A stretch of DNA of 64,000 bases from Lachnospiraceae bacterium (GTDB lineage Bacteria > Bacillota > Clostridia > Lachnospirales > Lachnospiraceae), in the NCBI GenBank assembly GCA_017622875.1, contig JAGAQG010000033.1, positions 1-64,000 of the forward strand. The letters run 5' to 3'. A model generated the notes under the pieces. That model saw nothing but the letters and a program-made list of their open reading frames with translations, was not told the origin of the DNA and ran no database searches. Position numbers and translations under genes: made by a program. Below, one piece after another: positions 60,469-64,000 of the stretch (position 1 is the stretch's first letter; each line of letters opens with the position of its first letter).

Positions 60469-61026
60469 ATGGTAGAAGTAGAAGTGAAAATTCCTGTGAA
60501 AAATAAAAAGCAAGTAGAAGAAAAACTGCTGGAATTGGGATTTTTAAAGGGAGATTTATTAAAGGAATCTGATTTCTATTTTGACAATGCATGTCATGAG
60601 TTGAAAGAAAAGGATATGGCTCTGCGCATTCGAAGCTGTGAAAATCTAACGACAAGTACGACAGAACATTTTATAACTTACAAAGGTCCGAAAATGGATA
60701 AAATTTCCATGACAAGAAAAGAATTGGAAACGAAGATTGAAAGTGCAGAAACCGGAAGGGAAATTTTAAAATCTCTTGGTTATACAGAAGTGCCGCCTGT
60801 GATAAAACGTAGACAGGAGCTGCATAAGGATCAGATGAATGCCTGTCTGGATCAGGTAGAACATCTTGGAGATTTTCTGGAATTGGAGATTGTTGTGCAG
60901 CAGGAGAGTGAAAAAGAGAATGCTTTGAATGAACTCATTTCATTGTTGTATGAACTGGGATACCAAGCGGAAGATATTATCAGAACTTCCTATCTTTCCA
61001 TGCTGCAAAATAAGGAGTCGAAGTGA
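60469..61026 (+). CDS. CYTH-domain protein (class IV adenylate cyclase-like)
   Basis: This 185-aa protein of the CYTH superfamily has the N-terminal signature EVEVKIPV and the downstream charged strands ALRIRSCE, ITYKGPK, TRKELETKI and KRRQELHKDQM expected in the tunnel fold that binds triphosphates. Members include CyaB-type adenylate cyclases and inorganic or thiamine triphosphatases; which applies is not determined. Its stop overlaps the start of the next gene. Confidence 0.85.
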   Translation: MVEVEVKIPVKNKKQVEEKLLELGFLKGDLLKESDFYFDNACHELKEKDMALRIRSCENLTTSTTEHFITYKGPKMDKISMTRKELETKIESAETGREILKSLGYTEVPPVIKRRQELHKDQMNACLDQVEHLGDFLELEIVVQQESEKENALNELISLLYELGYQAEDIIRTSYLSMLQNKESK

Positions 61027-61829
61027 TGGGAGATAATATAAAATTAGTTGCTGTTGATGTAGACGGTACTTTTGTTCGTTCAGATTATACTTATGATGTC
61101 CCGAGATTCAAACGCATTTTGTCCCGCATGAAAAATGTGGGATGCCATTTTGTAGTGGCAAGTGGAAATCAATATTATCAGTTAAGGGATCTGTTTCCGG
61201 AATATGATGAGGAATTATCCTTTGTAGCAGAAAATGGTGCTTTTGTAAAGGATGGAAAAGAACTTATTTTTACTGCAAATATGCCAAAGGAAACTGTAGA
61301 TTCTGTCATTGATGTATGCAGGGAATATCCTGAAATATTGAATGTTTTGTGTGGAGTAGACAGTGCGTATTGCCAGAGAGGAACAGTAAGCCAGGAGTTT
61401 TATGAACTTACCAGTATCTATTATCACCGTTTGAAGTGGGTAGACGATTTTAAAGAAGTGAAAGATCAAATATTAAAATTTGCGCCTACAGTTCCGGAAG
61501 AAAAAACATATGATTACTATGATATGTTTCGAAAAAGACTGAATGGGAAAGTCGAAGCTACAACCAGTGGCCATGACTCCATTGACCTAATTGTGCCTGG
61601 CTGTCATAAGGCATCAGGACTGAAAAGACTTGTAGAACGTTGGGGAATATCTCCAGAGCAGTGTGCTGCCTTTGGTGATGGAGGAAATGATATAGAAATG
61701 CTAAATTATTGTGGATATAGTTATGCAATGGAAAACGCTTCTGAAAATGTAAAAAATGCAGCAAAATTTAGATGTCCTTCTAATGAAGATGATGGTGTGC
61801 TTGTTACACTGGAAAAATTATTTGCTTAG
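61026..61829 (+). CDS. HAD phosphatase, Cof subfamily
   Basis: This 267-aa Cof-type HAD hydrolase has motif I VAVDVDGTFVRSDYTYD (Asp nucleophile near residue 10), motif II VVASGNQYYQ, and the C-terminal metal motif AAFGDGGNDIEMLNYCG. Such enzymes dephosphorylate sugar phosphates, nucleotides or cofactors. The ATG at 61026 shares its A with the upstream stop codon. Confidence 0.88.
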   Translation: MGDNIKLVAVDVDGTFVRSDYTYDVPRFKRILSRMKNVGCHFVVASGNQYYQLRDLFPEYDEELSFVAENGAFVKDGKELIFTANMPKETVDSVIDVCREYPEILNVLCGVDSAYCQRGTVSQEFYELTSIYYHRLKWVDDFKEVKDQILKFAPTVPEEKTYDYYDMFRKRLNGKVEATTSGHDSIDLIVPGCHKASGLKRLVERWGISPEQCAAFGDGGNDIEMLNYCGYSYAMENASENVKNAAKFRCPSNEDDGVLVTLEKLFA

Positions 61830-61933
61830 TTGTTCTTGAGACGGTTATGGCTGCTTTTATGGTTTGCTTTATTAGAAAAAACTAGTGAATTGATATTTAC
61901 GACAAAAAGAACTAAATTGAAATAAAGAGAAAA

Positions 61934-62602
61934 ATGATGATTCAGTTAAGACAGGAAACAGAACGTGACTATTTTGAAACGGAAAATTTAATCAGGGAGG
62001 CATTCTGGAATCACTATACACCAGGCTGCAGCGATCATTATCTGGTGCATATTATGAGGGATTGTCCTGCATTTGTTCCAGAGCTTGATCTGGTAGCAGT
62101 AGGCGGAGAAAAAATTGTAGGAAACGTGATGTGCTTAAAATCCTACATTTTAGGTGACGATGGAAAACGTTACGATGTTTTAAGCCTTGGGCCGATTGGG
62201 GTATTGCCGGAGTACCAGAAAAAAGGAATCGGCGGAAAAATGATCGCCCGTACAAAAGAAATTGCCAGAGAGATGGGATTTCGAGGAATACTGCTTTGTG
62301 GAGATCCTGATTATTATACACAGCAAGGATTCGTGGCTGCTGAAAAGTATGGAATTCGTAATGCAGAAAATATGTATGCAGATGCGCTTCATGCCTGCGA
62401 ACTGTATGAAGGAGCACTTTCACAAGCAGCGGGAATCTATTATGAAGATGAAATCTACAATGTAGATGAGGCAGCTGTGAAAGAATTTGATAAATTATTC
62501 CCTGCGAAGGAAGAAATTCAGGGAATAAAGATGCAAAAGAAATTTGAAATGATGATTGAAAAAGTAAGACCGTATAATACTTTTATTGACAGTATAGATT
62601 AA
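61934..62602 (+). CDS. GNAT family N-acetyltransferase (YhbS-like)
   Basis: This 222-aa protein begins IQLRQETERDYFETENLIREA and has the acetyl-CoA motif LGPIGVLPEYQKKGIGGKMI, followed by GILLCGDPDYYTQQGFVAAE, typical of YhbS-like acetyltransferases with a C-terminal extension. Substrate unknown. The adjacent ATG codons at 61934 and 61937 are both possible starts. Confidence 0.82.
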   Translation: MMIQLRQETERDYFETENLIREAFWNHYTPGCSDHYLVHIMRDCPAFVPELDLVAVGGEKIVGNVMCLKSYILGDDGKRYDVLSLGPIGVLPEYQKKGIGGKMIARTKEIAREMGFRGILLCGDPDYYTQQGFVAAEKYGIRNAENMYADALHACELYEGALSQAAGIYYEDEIYNVDEAAVKEFDKLFPAKEEIQGIKMQKKFEMMIEKVRPYNTFIDSID

Positions 62603-62614
62603 TTTTATTAATAT

Positions 62615-62639
62615 GTGTATATACACGGTGTATATACAC
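62615..62639. promoter_or_regulatory. Two tandem palindromes, operator candidate
   Basis: The perfect 12-bp palindrome GTGTATATACAC occurs at 62615-62626 and 62628-62639, 13 nt apart, immediately before the GGAGG site of the DUF2148 gene. A dimeric regulator such as the MarR protein two genes on could bind here. Confidence 0.6.
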
Positions 62640-62657
62640 GGAAATGGAGGTATCTAT

Positions 62658-63206
62658 ATGATCTATAATAGTAATATGATGGAAGAAAAAGCAATCTTAC
62701 AGACAGCGGCAAGAATGTGCGCAGCAGCAAGAACAGCACCAAAAGCACATGGAAAAGATACCGTACATACATTGGTGCTGACCGGAGATGAAAAAGAGTG
62801 TCTGGCCAGAAAGATGGAAGAAGTAGGAACCCGGGAAATGGGAGATAAAATGAATACCTGGCATGGACGTGATGCGGCCAATGTGCGAAAGGCACAGGCA
62901 GTTGTTTTGATTGGAACAGATCGGAAAACACGTAAAGTTCCTCACTGCGGATATTGCGGATTTGAAAATTGTGCAGGGTGTAAGGAAGCAGGCGGAAATT
63001 GTGCATTTTCCTATGTTGATCTGGGAATTGCTGTTTCATCAGCAGTATCTGTTGCAGCAATGGATATGGTAGACAACCGTATCATGTATTCCATCGGAAA
63101 AGCAGCAGCGGAAATGGATTATGAGAAAGATGTTATATGGCTGGGAATTCCAATCTCAATTTCAGGTAAAAATATATTCTTTGATCGTGGCATATTTCAT
63201 GATTAA
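62658..63206 (+). CDS. DUF2148 ferredoxin-like domain protein
   Basis: This 182-aa protein has a DUF2148 region with clustered cysteines, VPHCGYCGFENCAGCKEAGG and NCAFSYVDLGIAVSSA, suggesting an Fe-S cluster, and an early AARMCAAARTAPKAHGKDTV segment. Function unknown; family members are often near redox genes. The ATG at 62658 after GGAGG is chosen over a start 45 nt upstream that would translate the palindromes. Confidence 0.8.
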   Translation: MIYNSNMMEEKAILQTAARMCAAARTAPKAHGKDTVHTLVLTGDEKECLARKMEEVGTREMGDKMNTWHGRDAANVRKAQAVVLIGTDRKTRKVPHCGYCGFENCAGCKEAGGNCAFSYVDLGIAVSSAVSVAAMDMVDNRIMYSIGKAAAEMDYEKDVIWLGIPISISGKNIFFDRGIFHD

Positions 63207-63223
63207 TGCACAGGAGGAAGGTT

Positions 63224-63640
63224 ATGACAGAGCTTTCAAAAAGTAGTTGTTATTGTACGAATTTAAGACGCAGTACCAATGTTGTTTCTGCCTTTTATGA
63301 TTCGATATTAAGCGAGGTGGGCTTGACTGTAGCGCAGTATTATTTGTTGGTCAATTTATCAAGACTTGGTACAGTGAATATTACACATTGGGCAAAAGCT
63401 GTTGGACTTGATAGAAGTACAATGGTCAGAAACATTAAATTACTTCAGAATCGTGGATTGGTTGAAATTGTTGATGGTCATGGAAAGACATTTGCTTTAT
63501 CATCAGAGGGAACAATGATATTGGAGAAAGCAATGCCGCTATGGGAAAAAGCGCAAATGCAGATTGAAAAGATTCTGGGAAAAGAAGACGTGGAAGCTAT
63601 TTTCAGAATCAGTGATAAATTACAGAGTTTCATTCATTGA
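63224..63640 (+). CDS. MarR-family transcriptional regulator
   Basis: This 138-aa winged-helix protein has the MarR pattern: GLTVAQYYLLVNLSRLG, ITHWAKAVGLDRSTMVRNIK and wing LVEIVDGHGKTFALSSEG. An N-terminal SSCYCTN with two close cysteines could be redox sensing. The start at 63224 follows CAGGAGGAAGG. It probably regulates the DUF2148 gene and itself. Confidence 0.85.
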   Translation: MTELSKSSCYCTNLRRSTNVVSAFYDSILSEVGLTVAQYYLLVNLSRLGTVNITHWAKAVGLDRSTMVRNIKLLQNRGLVEIVDGHGKTFALSSEGTMILEKAMPLWEKAQMQIEKILGKEDVEAIFRISDKLQSFIH

Positions 63641-63718
63641 CATTGCAGCGCATCCAAAGTCAAGAGTTTATCCAGAGAACTTCCTATAATGTGAAGTATA
63701 CGGAAGGAGGAACTGTAA

Positions 63719-64000
63719 ATGAATTGGATTACAGGAATACAAAGAGCCATTGATTATGTAGAAGAACATCTGACAGAACCCATCGATTATGGAAAAGTGG
63801 CGGAGCAGGCCTATTCGTCAAGTTTTCATTTTCAGAGGGTTTTTAGTACCATTTGTGGTTTTACTCTGGGGGATTACGTCCGTTTTCGCAGGTTGTCCCT
63901 TGCCGGCAGAGAACTTGCAGAGCGGCAGAGTAAAGTCATCGATGTGGCATTAAAGTATGGGTATGATACACCGGAAAGCTTTTCCAGGGCATTTACCAGA
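63719..64000 (+). CDS. AraC-family transcriptional regulator, cut by window end
   Basis: The first 94 codons are present, starting at ATG 63719 after GGAAGGAGGA. They encode the AraC/XylS helix-turn-helix at the N-terminus (GIQRAIDYVEEHL, VAEQAYSSSFHFQRVFS, DVALKYGYDTPESFSRAFTR). The N-terminal position of the DNA-binding part suggests a Rob/GyrI-like type with an effector domain beyond the window. Confidence 0.88.
   Translation, partial: MNWITGIQRAIDYVEEHLTEPIDYGKVAEQAYSSSFHFQRVFSTICGFTLGDYVRFRRLSLAGRELAERQSKVIDVALKYGYDTPESFSRAFTR

Overview
The window looks like a chromosomal segment of a Gram-positive, spore-forming clostridium, most likely a Lachnospiraceae gut anaerobe. Reasons: moderate-to-low GC; strong purine-rich ribosome binding sites; sigma-A promoters of the TTGACA-N17-TATAAT type; the clostridial order HI0933-type flavoprotein / cmk / ispH / S1; a GerW (YtfJ) sporulation gene; and ECF transporters. 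The genus cannot be fixed from the sequence alone. No tRNA, rRNA, CRISPR array, insertion sequence or prophage was recognised.

Layout. 0.6-13.9 kb is a housekeeping block: flavoprotein, cmk, ispH, S1, an isolated RnfC-like/RnfD-like pair, ruvAB, zapA, a U32 peptidase-family protein, an FtsW/RodA protein and a penicillin-binding protein. 14-18.7 kb holds a Nudix hydrolase, a DUF2953 gene split in two frames, gerW, rpmB, and an Asp23 + DAK2/FakA-like pair. 18.9-24.9 kb holds a lipoprotein, an MBOAT acyltransferase with its SGNH partner, a DUF4317 protein, a PD-(D/E)XK protein and a cyclase-family hydrolase.

24.9-46.5 kb is a vitamin B12 island and the centre of interest. It contains four cobalamin riboswitches (two on each strand) and three proteins with the transcobalamin-like DUF4430 domain: a 144-aa lipoprotein, a 443-aa membrane-tethered protein and a 2822-aa surface protein. 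The giant also carries a PQQ-type beta-propeller and an alpha/alpha toroid. Two ECF S components and a full ECF module (T, fused A-A, S, T) are present, along with nucleotide-loop salvage genes cobU, cobT, cobS and cobC, a candidate cobamide-remodelling hydrolase (CbiR-like), a riboswitch-controlled leucine-rich-repeat protein and a Cys-rich small-domain protein. No corrin-ring synthesis gene is seen. My reading is that the cell captures cobamides at its surface with a Gram-positive analogue of transcobalamin/intrinsic factor, imports them through ECF transporters, and then rebuilds the lower ligand inside.

46.5-52.2 kb has a MATE transporter divergent from a LysR regulator, a VWA-AAA fusion lacking the P-loop, and a DUF2284 protein. 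52.3-53.3 kb has a strongly promoted structured RNA ending in a terminator directly before a PBECR4-like nuclease gene. 53.3-57.2 kb is a TPP-riboswitch thiamine-salvage operon (thiM, thiE, a HAD phosphatase, thiD, tenA). 57.6-64 kb holds a membrane protein/XRE regulator pair, a tyrosine phosphatase, yaaA, acetyltransferases, a CYTH protein, a HAD phosphatase, a DUF2148 protein, a MarR regulator and the start of an AraC regulator.
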